A stretch of 64,000 nucleotides of DNA from Verrucomicrobiota bacterium (GCA_021325145.1 JAJPHR010000086.1:25279-89278), one strand, 5' to 3'; shown: positions 37,246 to 45,451, counted from the first letter of the stretch. Notes: a model not told the origin generated them from the letters alone. Program-made: numbers and translations.

Positions 37246-37408
37246 ACGGACTCGAGCCGCGATCTGCCCAATCGCACTAACCCAAATTGCTGAACCTGAA
37301 ATGGCGGTGACGCGCGGCACGCCTGTTCTTACACTTAAACGGTGAAGATGGAAAGTTTTTTTCGGACGAAAACGCTTGATTCTTGATTCGCGTGCGTGTC
37401 GCAACCGC

Positions 37409-38776
37409 TCAAGGCGCTCCCAGGACAATGAACGTATCCTGAACCGTGATGCTCCGTGTGTAGCCTGGTTTAAACGCGCGGGCTCGCAAAGTGACCGGGC
37501 TGTCGAGATGAATCGGCTTCGTATAAACGGGCGCGTCTTTGCCCGGGACTTCCCCGTCCAAAGTGTAACGGATGACCGCCGTGGGATCAGCATCCCTCAA
37601 TGTGACATCGACAGCCTTCGCAAATTCCCCGCCCTTCGGCTCGATCACCGGCGGGTCAAGCACTTCGGGGCCGGGCAGGCTCTTGATCCAGTCGCGCAAC
37701 AACGCGACCCCGCGTTCGTCAATCACGCCGCGGGCGAGCGGCGGCATCTTGAAAGCCTCCGTCGTATTGACCCGCATGAAAAGAATCGAGCGCCAAATGT
37801 CACGAGGCGCGATCAACCGGGCACGATCGATGCCTTCGTCGATCAACACCGGCGTATCAATCAAGTTCTGCTCGGCCAGCGGCGTGTCATAACGCGCGTC
37901 GAACGTTATAATCGTTCCGCCTGGTCGATGGCACTGCGAACAATTGGCGTCGAGATACGAGCGGGCGCGATCCTCGAGACTCGCGGTGGCATCATCCGCG
38001 CGCGCCAGTTTGCGGCAGCCGGAAATGTCCGCTTCCTCCAGGGCGGGAGTAAACAGTCCAAGGTGGTTCCAGGTGCGGAGCTGGTTGTCGCGCCGGCCCG
38101 TTTGCGGATAGGTGAAGTCCCCGTTTAACTGGCGGGCCTTTACCCCCAGCACACCGCCAGAATTGTCAGTATGACACGTTCGGCAATCGCCGCGGGCGGG
38201 ATAAAACCATTCCTGCGTCCTCACCCCCGTGGACGTTTTAATCGCAATCGGTTCCACCAGGCTGTCCGCCAACAAATCCGCGTCACTATTATCGGGACGC
38301 CATTTATAGGTCACGCCATACACCGCGCCCGTCGCGTCGCAAACGAGCAGCCGCGTTTCCAGCCGGCGCTTGATTTCCGGCCGCGTTTCGTCCACCGCCA
38401 AATCAAAATGTTTCACGAAGACTGTGCCCTTGGGAAATTTCCATTCACCAACGGGGGCAAAGCCGATCGTAGTGGTATTGGAAGCATTCTGGTTCGGCAC
38501 GGAAACCCAACGGGTCTTGGCCGCGCCGTCGGACCAAAACGCCACGTTCAGATCATACGGAATCAGGCTGGCCGAGGGCGTGAGAGTTCGTGTGTCGGCG
38601 AAAGCGCCGGTTTCGGACAAATGTTGGGGAAGAGGTCCAGTCGCCGTTTCCGGCATCCGCAAATACGCCTGCGCGCGCGGGCGGGAGTCCAAACCGAAAG
38701 ATGGATTCGAAGCAGATGCAGCCTCAACTCGTCCAGCGCCGCCGATTAACAAACAAACCATAACCGCCGCAAACAT
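37409..38776 (-). CDS. SO2930-family diheme c-type cytochrome with a C-terminal chitobiase-C-like domain
   Basis: 455 aa with a signal peptide (FAAVMVCLLIGGAGRVEA). Two heme c sites are seen: CRTCH near residue 198 and CSQCH near 282. The intervening sequence (YDLNVAFWSDGAAKTRWVSV, EWFYPARGDCRTCHTDN) matches the conserved diheme family typified by Shewanella SO2930, exported to the periplasm or surface with an unknown electron partner. The last ~75 residues (ADPTAVIRYTLDGEVPGKDA) form a chitobiase-C-like domain, as in the neighbouring propeller protein. An upstream ATG at 38926 overlaps the livF stop as ATGA, but the extension would be encoded by a palindromic repeat, so the internal ATG before the signal peptide is preferred. 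Confidence 0.82.
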   Translation of the reverse strand: MFAAVMVCLLIGGAGRVEAASASNPSFGLDSRPRAQAYLRMPETATGPLPQHLSETGAFADTRTLTPSASLIPYDLNVAFWSDGAAKTRWVSVPNQNASNTTTIGFAPVGEWKFPKGTVFVKHFDLAVDETRPEIKRRLETRLLVCDATGAVYGVTYKWRPDNSDADLLADSLVEPIAIKTSTGVRTQEWFYPARGDCRTCHTDNSGGVLGVKARQLNGDFTYPQTGRRDNQLRTWNHLGLFTPALEEADISGCRKLARADDATASLEDRARSYLDANCSQCHRPGGTIITFDARYDTPLAEQNLIDTPVLIDEGIDRARLIAPRDIWRSILFMRVNTTEAFKMPPLARGVIDERGVALLRDWIKSLPGPEVLDPPVIEPKGGEFAKAVDVTLRDADPTAVIRYTLDGEVPGKDAPVYTKPIHLDSPVTLRARAFKPGYTRSITVQDTFIVLGAP

Positions 38777-38780
38777 GAAT

Positions 38781-38855
38781 AACGGAGCGCACAACTCCTG
38801 CTCTGCTCGTTGATGCTCCTCGTGTTCGTGCAGAGCCGGAACTCCGCGCTCCGTT
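38781..38855. repeat. 75-bp inverted-repeat element upstream of the cytochrome
   Basis: Perfect 10-bp outer arms AACGGAGCGC (38781-38790) and GCGCTCCGTT (38846-38855), with inner CTCTGC/GCAGAG arms. Length and plan match the element at 33652-33726, though the sequence is of a different family. It occupies most of the 146 bp between livF and the cytochrome start. Confidence 0.65.
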
Positions 38856-38922
38856 CCAAAAGCCTGCGGCATCACCAGTCGCTCACGCCTTGACCACCAG
38901 ATCACTTTCCGAAAACCCGCGC

Positions 38923-39633
38923 TCATACACCGCCCAAATACGCGCTCTTCACCTGCGGATTCTGCCGCAGCGCAGACGATTGGTCCTGCAGGATGATCCG
39001 GCCCGTCTCCAGCACATACCCGTAACGCGAAATTTCCAGCGCCAGATTCGCGTTCTGCTCCACCAGCAAAATGGAAATTCCCTGCTGCCGGTTGATCTCC
39101 ACGATTTTTTCGAAGATCGTCTTTACCAGCAACGGCGCGATGCCCAGCGAAGGTTCGTCGAGCATCAGAAACTTCGGCTTGCTCATCAACGCCCGGCCAA
39201 TCGCCAGCATCTGTTGCTCGCCGCCCGAAAGCGTGCCCGCCACCTGCTTCTGCCGTTCCTTCAATCGCGGGAACGTGCCGAACACATACTCCAATTCCTG
39301 CTCGATCACTCGCCGATCTTTCTGCAAATACGCGCCCATCATCAAATTTTCCAGCACCGTCAAGTTCGCAAAAATCATCCGCCCCTCCGGCACATGCGAC
39401 AACCCCAGTTCCACGATCTTGTGCGCCGGCAGATTGGCGATATTCCGCCCCTCATACAGCACCTCGCCCCCCTGCGCCCTGAGCAGCCCCGAGATCGCCC
39501 GCAACGTCGTCGTCTTCCCCGCCCCATTCGCGCCGATCAGCGTCACGATGTCCCCCTGCTTCACCTCCAGCGAGATGCCCCGCAGCGCGCAGATCGCCCC
39601 GTAATTGACCGTCAGATTTTTGACTTCAAGCAT
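38923..39633 (-). CDS. livF: Branched-chain amino acid ABC transporter ATP-binding protein LivF
   Basis: 236 aa, normal length. Motifs: Walker A GANGAGKTTTLRAISG, GLSHVPEGRMIFANLTVLEN typical of LivF, signature LSGGEQQMLAIGRALM, Walker B FLMLDEPSLGIAPLLV, switch LLVEQN. It pairs with LivG to power import of Leu/Ile/Val or related amides. The ATG giving MLEVKNLTV was chosen; upstream sequence in frame is not family-like. It lies 5.8 kb from livG, whereas livF normally follows livG directly. The cytochrome reading frame starts within its stop (ATGA) if the long cytochrome start is used. Confidence 0.92.
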   Translation of the reverse strand: MLEVKNLTVNYGAICALRGISLEVKQGDIVTLIGANGAGKTTTLRAISGLLRAQGGEVLYEGRNIANLPAHKIVELGLSHVPEGRMIFANLTVLENLMMGAYLQKDRRVIEQELEYVFGTFPRLKERQKQVAGTLSGGEQQMLAIGRALMSKPKFLMLDEPSLGIAPLLVKTIFEKIVEINRQQGISILLVEQNANLALEISRYGYVLETGRIILQDQSSALRQNPQVKSAYLGGV

Positions 39634-39956
39634 TATAGCCGGAGAAGAAATAACAGCAAAGCGCGAAAGAAAACACCAAAAACCACGCGCCAACCTCCAA
39701 ACTCCGCTCATTGGTCAAACAAAAACGCGACCCAACGCAAGCACCCCGGCGGCTTTGTTCTACCTTGTTTTACTTTGTTTCGCCTTGTTCAGGCTTGTGC
39801 CGTTTAGACAGTAAAAGCGGCGTTTCCCTTCCCCTACTTCATCCCGCATTCCGTATCCTCCTATCCCCCTTGCACGCGTGACAGCGTGACAATTCAATAA
39901 AGACGGCTCAATTCCGAAGTGCGACCCGTGACAACCCGTGCCGCCACAGCCCTTGG
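39634..39956. other. Gene-free stretch with a 10-bp tandem repeat
   Basis: 323 bp between the 854-aa lipoprotein gene and livF. It contains the 10-bp periodic repeat at 39753-39802 and pyrimidine-rich sequence. The livF promoter probably lies here, but no clear boxes are seen. No gene is supported. Confidence 0.65.
39753..39802. repeat. Degenerate 10-bp tandem repeat, about five units
   Basis: Successive 10-mers CTTTGTTCTA, CCTTGTTTTA, CTTTGTTTCG, CCTTGTTCAG and GCTTGTGCCG share the core YYTTGTT. One unit per helical turn would place the core on one face of the DNA. Confidence 0.55.
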
Positions 39957-42521
39957 CTATTTGGGCTTGTAATCGCCGATCATAAACCCCAAACGGTGGC
40001 TGGCGGAAAGGGTTACGTTGTACTCCCGGTAGCGGCCGTTTTGCCAGACTATTACCTTTACTTCCGGAGCCGGTTCCAGATCGCGAGCAATGGTCATTTG
40101 TTCCATGTCGTGGACGCGTATTCCTCGAACCGCCACCAATACGTCGCCCGTTGCCAGCACCGTGTTATCCTTGGTCTCATTTTTCAGCTCCTCCAGCAGG
40201 ACGAGGCCGTTGGTGGGCGGGGTTTGAAAATCCGCCAGATTCACTTTTTTCTGGCTGTCAAACCAGCGCCTCAGGCGGGTGGCAATTTGTTTATCGAGCG
40301 CGGCGTCGCCGGTTGGCATGGCATGGCGGCTGCAGAAGCTTAACGCCTCATTCGAGCTCCCATAACGCTCCGCGATTTTGTCGAACCATTCGAGGGCTTG
40401 GGGAAGGTCTCCCGTTTTCTCAAAATACCAGGCTTTCGCGGCCAAGCCGCGCTGCGAGTAAACGTCGCCAGCCAAATCTGCCATCTCGCGTGCCTTTTTC
40501 TGGTCGCCGGTCGCCAGGTAATGGTCGATGAGGAACGCCGCATAATTGGCGGCATGAAGCGCATCCGAGTCCTTTTCCACGGCCTTTTCATAAACCTTGA
40601 TGGCCTCGTTGGTCTGGCCGTGCTCCCATTCGTAATCTCCCAGGTTGTAATAATAGGATGGATCCAGTTCCGCGACGTGTTCCATCGTTCTTACGTACTG
40701 CTCCGGTTGATCGGTCTGGGATTCGGCGATACACGAGCCCGCCGTGGCGGAATAGGGCAGCAACGGACCAAAGATTGACATGGCGGCTTCGTACGGCCAA
40801 TTGGTCGTGTAATAGGTGCGGCCGATATACCTGTCGATCTCGATATCGTAGGGCGCGAGTGCGTGCGCTTTGAGGACCTGTTGCTTGCCCCCGGAACCAA
40901 ATCCACCGGTAAAACTCGGAAAATCAAACCGGGCATCGGCATCGTAAGCTGTTCCCGGCAGGGGATTGTGGACCGTCCATTCGTTGCAATGCGGATTTGG
41001 GAGCGGGTCGTAGCGAGGCGCAAAGGACACCGTGCCGCAGAGATAATCGGTCCACATGACCGGCGTCAGGTGCGGAAATTCCGTAAAGAAGGCCCAACCC
41101 TCGTCCGTGGACTTGCGATAGGTCACCTCGTTGGTGCAGTTGAGGCGGCGTACGAAGGCATAAAAGCGAAGACCGCCAAAGCGGCTCTCGGATTCCTCGG
41201 CGAACTGCCGCGCATCGTCGGGCAGACCCAGCTTGTATTTCAGCGAATCATAATCGTTAACGACGGTGTGGCAGAGATGATGCTGCAGTTGCAACGCCCA
41301 CAAGCCCCAGCCGATAACGCTGATTTGCGGCGGGTCTTTCCGCTCCAGCTTGAAACAGCGATCCGGCGCCTCATTCAGTGCCGCCACCAACTCCTTCTCC
41401 TTCAATTCCCGGCCATGCGACAAGCGGTAGATCCTGACAATCTCCTGCTGCTCCAGCGGCAGCCAGGCTTGGAGCATGACGTTGCCCATTTGCACGCTAT
41501 AGCCCTTGGCGGCGACAATGCGCGAGTAATCGGGTATTCGGGCAACATCCTCTCCCGCCTTGTCCCACGCCACCACCCGGCTGTTGACCGAGGAATACGC
41601 CCAAAACCACGCGACCCGCTCGATGCCTTGCGCAAACTCTGAATACTTTAGGCCCCGAAAGTCGCGGCTCGCATAGGCCTGAAGCACGTGCACCCAGATG
41701 GCTGCAGCTCTGTCCTTTGTGTCCACCTTCTTGAGCCGGTCGAGTGCCGCGACTTCGTTGTTCATCAGTGTCAATAACATGCAATCCGCCAGCCGCCCGT
41801 TGATGTCGGGAGGATTATCACCGGCCAGAAACCGGGCCAGCGCCAGATGGGCAGTCATCCGGCAGAGCGGCAGGCGGATGTCCTGGAAAACGCCGGAATT
41901 TTCCCGGAGCGCAAATGCGCCCAGCAGCGCGGCCGCTTGCTCATGCAAAGCCGGGTTATTGAAGTCCTTTTGCAAAGATTCCGAGAGATCGAGATTTTGC
42001 TGTTCGATGGTCTCGGCCAGGCCGTCGGTCAAAAAACCGAGCATGGTGGTATCTTCTGCCTGGCTGGACGACGGCGATTCCAATCCAACCTCCTGGGCAA
42101 TGGCCACGGTCAAATTGGAATAGACCTCTTCCGACCAGATTGGGCCTGACACAGTCACCGTGGTGTGCACCGGGGGCAGATTGCCGAGCTTGATCGTCAC
42201 GTTGTAAGCCGGCGCATCCGGGGTGCCCCCACTTTCCTCCGCATTGACAGAAAAGAGTTTTGAATCGGGCAGTCGATGATTTCGCGCAAAGTAAACCATC
42301 TCCGCAATGTCCACGGTGATATTCCCGACCACGAACTGCGATTCGTCCTGGAAGGGGGTTTTAAAGTAAGCGGAGCCGGCGGGTTGGTTCGGCGCCGGCT
42401 TGATGGGACTGCCCGCGGCAGATTCGTCCCGCTTGCAGCCAAGCCCGAGGCCACCGAGCGTCAACAATAAGCACACTGCCGTCGGCCAGACTCGGGACGC
42501 AAAATTGCCCGCGGATTTCAT
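39957..42521 (-). CDS. Large lipoprotein with TPR repeats and a PDZ-like C-terminus, function unknown
   Basis: 854 aa. The lipoprotein signal ends LLTLGGLGLGC (about residue 29). A long region without recognisable domains (30-600) is followed by tetratricopeptide-type helices (about 610-715; YYYNLGDYEWEHGQTNEAIK, GDLPQALEWFDKIAERYG). The C-terminus is PDZ-like (about 775-854; LATGDVLVAVRGIRVHDMEQ, then VKVIVWQNGRYREYNVTL). TPR and PDZ modules suggest scaffolding of periplasmic or outer-membrane complexes; no protease triad is seen. It separates livF from the other liv genes. Not a family I can name. Confidence 0.75.
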   Translation of the reverse strand: MKSAGNFASRVWPTAVCLLLTLGGLGLGCKRDESAAGSPIKPAPNQPAGSAYFKTPFQDESQFVVGNITVDIAEMVYFARNHRLPDSKLFSVNAEESGGTPDAPAYNVTIKLGNLPPVHTTVTVSGPIWSEEVYSNLTVAIAQEVGLESPSSSQAEDTTMLGFLTDGLAETIEQQNLDLSESLQKDFNNPALHEQAAALLGAFALRENSGVFQDIRLPLCRMTAHLALARFLAGDNPPDINGRLADCMLLTLMNNEVAALDRLKKVDTKDRAAAIWVHVLQAYASRDFRGLKYSEFAQGIERVAWFWAYSSVNSRVVAWDKAGEDVARIPDYSRIVAAKGYSVQMGNVMLQAWLPLEQQEIVRIYRLSHGRELKEKELVAALNEAPDRCFKLERKDPPQISVIGWGLWALQLQHHLCHTVVNDYDSLKYKLGLPDDARQFAEESESRFGGLRFYAFVRRLNCTNEVTYRKSTDEGWAFFTEFPHLTPVMWTDYLCGTVSFAPRYDPLPNPHCNEWTVHNPLPGTAYDADARFDFPSFTGGFGSGGKQQVLKAHALAPYDIEIDRYIGRTYYTTNWPYEAAMSIFGPLLPYSATAGSCIAESQTDQPEQYVRTMEHVAELDPSYYYNLGDYEWEHGQTNEAIKVYEKAVEKDSDALHAANYAAFLIDHYLATGDQKKAREMADLAGDVYSQRGLAAKAWYFEKTGDLPQALEWFDKIAERYGSSNEALSFCSRHAMPTGDAALDKQIATRLRRWFDSQKKVNLADFQTPPTNGLVLLEELKNETKDNTVLATGDVLVAVRGIRVHDMEQMTIARDLEPAPEVKVIVWQNGRYREYNVTLSASHRLGFMIGDYKPK

Positions 42522-42631
42522 GGAACCCTTCGCATCTCGGCTTAATCCTTCGCGCCTCGTTCTTAATGGTTTCGTACTGCCGAAGGATAGAATCAGAGGG
42601 GCGTGGAGTCAACTGTCGTCTGCCACCAGTC

Positions 42632-42678
42632 TGCCTCCATTTTTCCGCCAAAAAGTATTTCCTCCGCGCCCTTTTTTC
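42632..42678. repeat. Intergenic repeat L1 (partner at 45340-45383)
   Basis: Shares TGCCTCC, GCCAAA, TTTCCTCC and CGCCCTTTTT in the same order with 45340-45383, with small length differences. Confidence 0.55.
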
Positions 42679-42695
42679 AGCGCCCATTTTCACAG

Positions 42696-42755
42696 CCATT
42701 CCCTTTTAAGATTTCGGTCCTCGGACTCGGATTTCCCCACTCCCTCTGCGTGCTC
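42696..42755. repeat. Intergenic repeat L2 (partner at 44575-44640)
   Basis: Begins CCATTCCCTTTTAAGATTTC and aligns over about 60 bp with 44575-44640, which begins CCATTCCCCTTTTGGATTTC; both continue with CCTCGG and CGGATTT. Confidence 0.6.
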
Positions 42756-42767
42756 TGCGCCTCTGCG
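42744..42767. repeat. CTCTGCG short tandem words
   Basis: CTCTGCG occurs at 42744, 42753 and 42761. On the other strand this reads CGCAGAG, a short word repeated between genes in many bacterial genomes. Confidence 0.5.
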
Positions 42768-42924
42768 GGCAGGATTTTTTGCGCCTTTTGTGCTTTTTCG
42801 CGGCGGTCGATTCACCCTCGAACCGAAACGTGATGCTCTGGAAGGTGAGAGTTGCGAACGGCCGGCCGGCGGCGGTTCGAGGCCATTGCCGAAGCCCGTG
42901 CCCAGGCCCACTTTCAATCACGCC

Positions 42925-43038
42925 TCACGGCGACCGCACCCAATAAAACCTCACCGCGCTTCCCCCCGCCTGCTCATCCGAAAACTGGAATTGCCCCGGC
43001 GAAACCTCCGTGGCCTGCCTTTCCGGGTAAGAACAGTG
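42925..43038 (-). pseudogene. 3' remnant of a secreted-protein gene (C-terminal tail only)
   Basis: On the minus strand, 37 codons before a TGA read ...RQATEVSPGQFQFSDE then QAGGSAVRFYWVRSP. This matches the usual end of verrucomicrobial secreted proteins (a beta strand, F-x-F-x-D, then R-F-Y-x-x-x-x-P). The frame is closed by a TGA immediately upstream and no signal peptide or body is present, so it looks like the last piece of a deleted gene. Recognition of the tail is from pattern knowledge; no search was possible. Confidence 0.6.
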
Positions 43039-43161
43039 TCAGATGCGCCCAAAGCGCTTTGAGCATTGACATCGGCATTCATGCCTGCTGTGCTGAAAGG
43101 CATGCTTGGAAGTTCATCATCAGGACCACCATGCCCGCGGTTTTAGGCAGACCGTCATTCT

Positions 43162-43626
43162 ATGCCAGATTCTGGAATTAATCCGTCTCCAAATCGAAAG
43201 AAGCCGGAAAAGAAAAAGTGGGCGAAGATTTTAAAGGCAGTGCTACCCGTCATAGGTATGATAATCGCGCTGCTTAGCTTCATTTTTGGCTCGTCTGGGC
43301 ATCAAAGTTGGAAATGGTTTGGCACAAATAGTGTAAACCATGTTGTGCCAACCAACCCTGCGGTCCCTGTCACCGCGCCTCCTGGATCCACGACTAACTT
43401 CGTAACGATACGATTACCCTCGACGCATCTTGATCTTGATATTTTTGTAGATAATCGGCCGGCCGAAATCGTGGACAAGACCCTGTCGGGAGTCAGCATC
43501 CGGATTGTTGGACCGGAGAAACAATACAAATTTCGGTTCGAAAAAAACTCGACGGTGGTAAAGGAAGTAATGTTTCCCATTTCGCAGAATCAGACCAATC
43601 AAACATTCTCACCATTTGCATATTGA
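43162..43626 (+). CDS. Small single-pass membrane protein, function unknown
   Basis: 154 aa. A Lys-rich cytoplasmic N-terminus (KKPEKKKWAKILKA) precedes one membrane helix (about 26-44; AVLPVIGMIIALLSFIFG). A Pro/Val/Asn-rich linker and a small beta-rich extracytoplasmic domain follow (about 80-154). No family recognised. It is 3 bp from the CsgG-like gene, so the two form an operon. Base and codon use look more AT-rich than the surroundings (many AAA/AAT codons), which hints at acquisition. The ribosome site is not obvious. Confidence 0.6.
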   Translation: MPDSGINPSPNRKKPEKKKWAKILKAVLPVIGMIIALLSFIFGSSGHQSWKWFGTNSVNHVVPTNPAVPVTAPPGSTTNFVTIRLPSTHLDLDIFVDNRPAEIVDKTLSGVSIRIVGPEKQYKFRFEKNSTVVKEVMFPISQNQTNQTFSPFAY

Positions 43627-43629
43627 ACC

Positions 43630-44568
43630 ATGAAAAGACCGCTGTTCATACTCCTGCTGATTCTCCTGGCTGGCCGCACTTTCACCGCCTTGGCAACCGA
43701 CCAGCAGCGGCAGATGGTTTATGTGTGGGACTTCACCGACCGAACCTCCTTACAAAGGACTGAACTGACCGACAACTTCACGCATGACTTCGAAGAGGCT
43801 TTGTCGAGCTGCGACAACTACCAGGTGCTTGAGCGCCGACGGGTGGATCGCCTGCTCGAACACGCGAAAAATGAACAGTCGACAACCCAGCTTTCCCCCA
43901 CAAACGCGAGTATTTTGAAGCTTCAAGGGGCGCAGATGGTCGTTTTTGGCGAGGTATTTGACGACAAAGAAAGCGGTCAGCTCAAGGTTTCCGTCACCTT
44001 TGAGGATTTTCCCGGCAACAAAAAACTTATCAAAAGTGTGCTTATTCAGCGCGGCTTGATTAATGATGCCGTCAGCCGGATGTCCGCAATGCAAAATCTG
44101 GTAAAAAAAATTTGCGACCAGAAACCCGATACGGTTGATTCCAGAGACAAAGGCGGGGAGCACGCGGGCGGTAATTCAGGTTCGGAGCCAAAAGCGCCCG
44201 CCCCAACAGTATCAGCGACTCCAACTCCGGGGGGTGAATGGCCGCTGCTGGGACAGGCTTTGCCGATAGAAATTACAGCCGACCTTCCGAGATCCGGCTT
44301 CCCCGGGGCAGTGGCCTATGAGTTTTATCTGAAAGTTGACCAGGGCGACCGATTTCACTTTGATGTTGTGCCGGTCAACGGAGCGGCGATGAGGACGCTA
44401 ATCGAGATCTATGAAGATGGCAGCCCCCGCCGTTTCGTGGAGAAGTCAACCATCGGCCTGAGCCAGCACTGGACAATGAGCAAGGGAATTCCAGGACATA
44501 GAGTAACCGTCCAAATCATCAGTTTCAGCCTCGGCACTCTCAATGTTCGGGTGGACAAAGCCAATTAG
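43630..44568 (+). CDS. Exported protein with a CsgG/FlgO-like domain
   Basis: 312 aa with a signal peptide (1-22). Residues 28-165 resemble the CsgG/FlgO/TolB-N-type alpha/beta fold found in exported outer-membrane assembly proteins: MVYVWDFTDR, FTHDFEEALSSCDNYQVLER, and GAQMVVFGEVFDDKESGQLK. A Pro/Gly-rich linker (about 165-205) leads to a C-terminal beta domain (YEFYLKVDQGDRFHFDVVPV) like those that cap secreted proteases. No lipobox or transmembrane pore helix is obvious, so pore formation is not implied. Paired with the small membrane protein upstream. Confidence 0.65.
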   Translation: MKRPLFILLLILLAGRTFTALATDQQRQMVYVWDFTDRTSLQRTELTDNFTHDFEEALSSCDNYQVLERRRVDRLLEHAKNEQSTTQLSPTNASILKLQGAQMVVFGEVFDDKESGQLKVSVTFEDFPGNKKLIKSVLIQRGLINDAVSRMSAMQNLVKKICDQKPDTVDSRDKGGEHAGGNSGSEPKAPAPTVSATPTPGGEWPLLGQALPIEITADLPRSGFPGAVAYEFYLKVDQGDRFHFDVVPVNGAAMRTLIEIYEDGSPRRFVEKSTIGLSQHWTMSKGIPGHRVTVQIISFSLGTLNVRVDKAN

Positions 44569-44574
44569 CCGCGG

Positions 44575-44640
44575 CCATTCCCCTTTTGGATTTCAGCCCT
44601 CGGATTTCGGATTTTCCCAGCCCCTTTATGCGCTCCGCTC
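44575..44640. repeat. Intergenic repeat R2 (partner of 42696-42755)
   Basis: See the partner entry for the alignment. It directly follows the CsgG-like gene and overlaps the last codons of the convergent gene at 44626. Confidence 0.6.
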
Positions 44641-45162
44641 CTGATACAACGCGGACAGATCTTGCAGCAGATCCGGATCAGTATGCAGTGGCTTTTGGGC
44701 CACGTGTGCCGAGTGCGTGGGGCTCGCGCGCACAAACGCACGAATCTTCACGTACTGCGGATGAACAATAATAATGGCTTCCTGCTGATTGCTCAGTTGC
44801 AGATGGTGGTGAGGATTTGGAAAGCCGGGCCAGGGATTCAGCATGTCGGGTGGCTGACACAGTGAAAGCCCGTATTTTTCTCCAATCCTTCTGACAATCT
44901 GTTCCCTGGCCGGAACAATTCGGCCATTCTCCTGATACCAGTTCGCCAGTTCCTGCCGGGGCACACTCAGCATCACAAACCGGTCACAATAGCTCAGAAA
45001 CACGAACCCCGATTCCACCGGCAACTCCATCTGCTGCAATAATCGCGTAAATTCGTCGTCGCTGAGCTCATCTCCAACGCTCACTCGAATGGCCCTGATG
45101 GTGTCCAGCAAACGTGAGTTGGCCGTGGAAACGAAATTGGAACTGGATTCGCCTTTGTTCAT
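44626..45162 (-). CDS. Hypothetical protein
   Basis: 178 aa starting MNKGESSSNFVSTAN, with a GGTGA ribosome site about 7 bp upstream. It appears soluble. A helical N-terminal half (LLDTIRAIRVSVGDELSDDE, then FTRLLQQMELP) is followed by FVFLSYCDRFVMLSVPRQEL and a His/Pro-rich C-terminal part (GFPNPHHHLQLSNQQEAIII). I do not recognise the family. The last codons run into an intergenic repeat. It is convergent with the CsgG-like gene. Confidence 0.5.
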   Translation of the reverse strand: MNKGESSSNFVSTANSRLLDTIRAIRVSVGDELSDDEFTRLLQQMELPVESGFVFLSYCDRFVMLSVPRQELANWYQENGRIVPAREQIVRRIGEKYGLSLCQPPDMLNPWPGFPNPHHHLQLSNQQEAIIIVHPQYVKIRAFVRASPTHSAHVAQKPLHTDPDLLQDLSALYQERSA

Positions 45163-45339
45163 GTTATTCACCGGCGGTTTGCTCGCTGGGGCCATGGTGG
45201 CCTAAAGCGGCTTTGTTCGGCAATTCTATTCGTTTCCTGAATAATATCGCTTACGCTTCGCTCGCTTGCAAGCAGGCGGAACATGTGAGGGGCGATCATA
45301 CACAGTGACACTGGTCGGATGTTGCCCTCCTCCATCTTT

Positions 45340-45383
45340 TGCCTCCGTTTACTCTGCCAAAGTTTTCCTCCACGCCCTTTTTG
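45340..45383. repeat. Intergenic repeat R1 (partner of 42632-42678)
   Basis: Second copy of repeat L1. A short GGTCATTGGCCATT-type word follows at about 45437, related to the repeat at 57321-57420. Confidence 0.5.
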
Positions 45384-45451
45384 CAACTATCGCGGCTGTG
45401 AAGCCTGGAGCTTGGGAATTATTTGATCATTTGACACTGGTCATTGGCCAT

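Larger units (their letters stand above)
42522..43161. other. 640-bp gene-free stretch made of repeats and a gene remnant
   Basis: Contains repeat copies at 42632-42678 and 42696-42755 that recur to the right of the next gene module, three CTCTGCG words at 42744-42767, and a 3' gene scrap at 42925-43038. A plus-strand reading frame across it looks like translated repeat and was not accepted. Confidence 0.7.

Noticed and set aside
42400..43062. 220-codon plus-strand frame across the intergenic region
   Set aside because: It overlaps the lipoprotein signal sequence and translates intergenic repeats and the pseudogene antisense; composition is Pro/Arg/Ser-rich without a domain.
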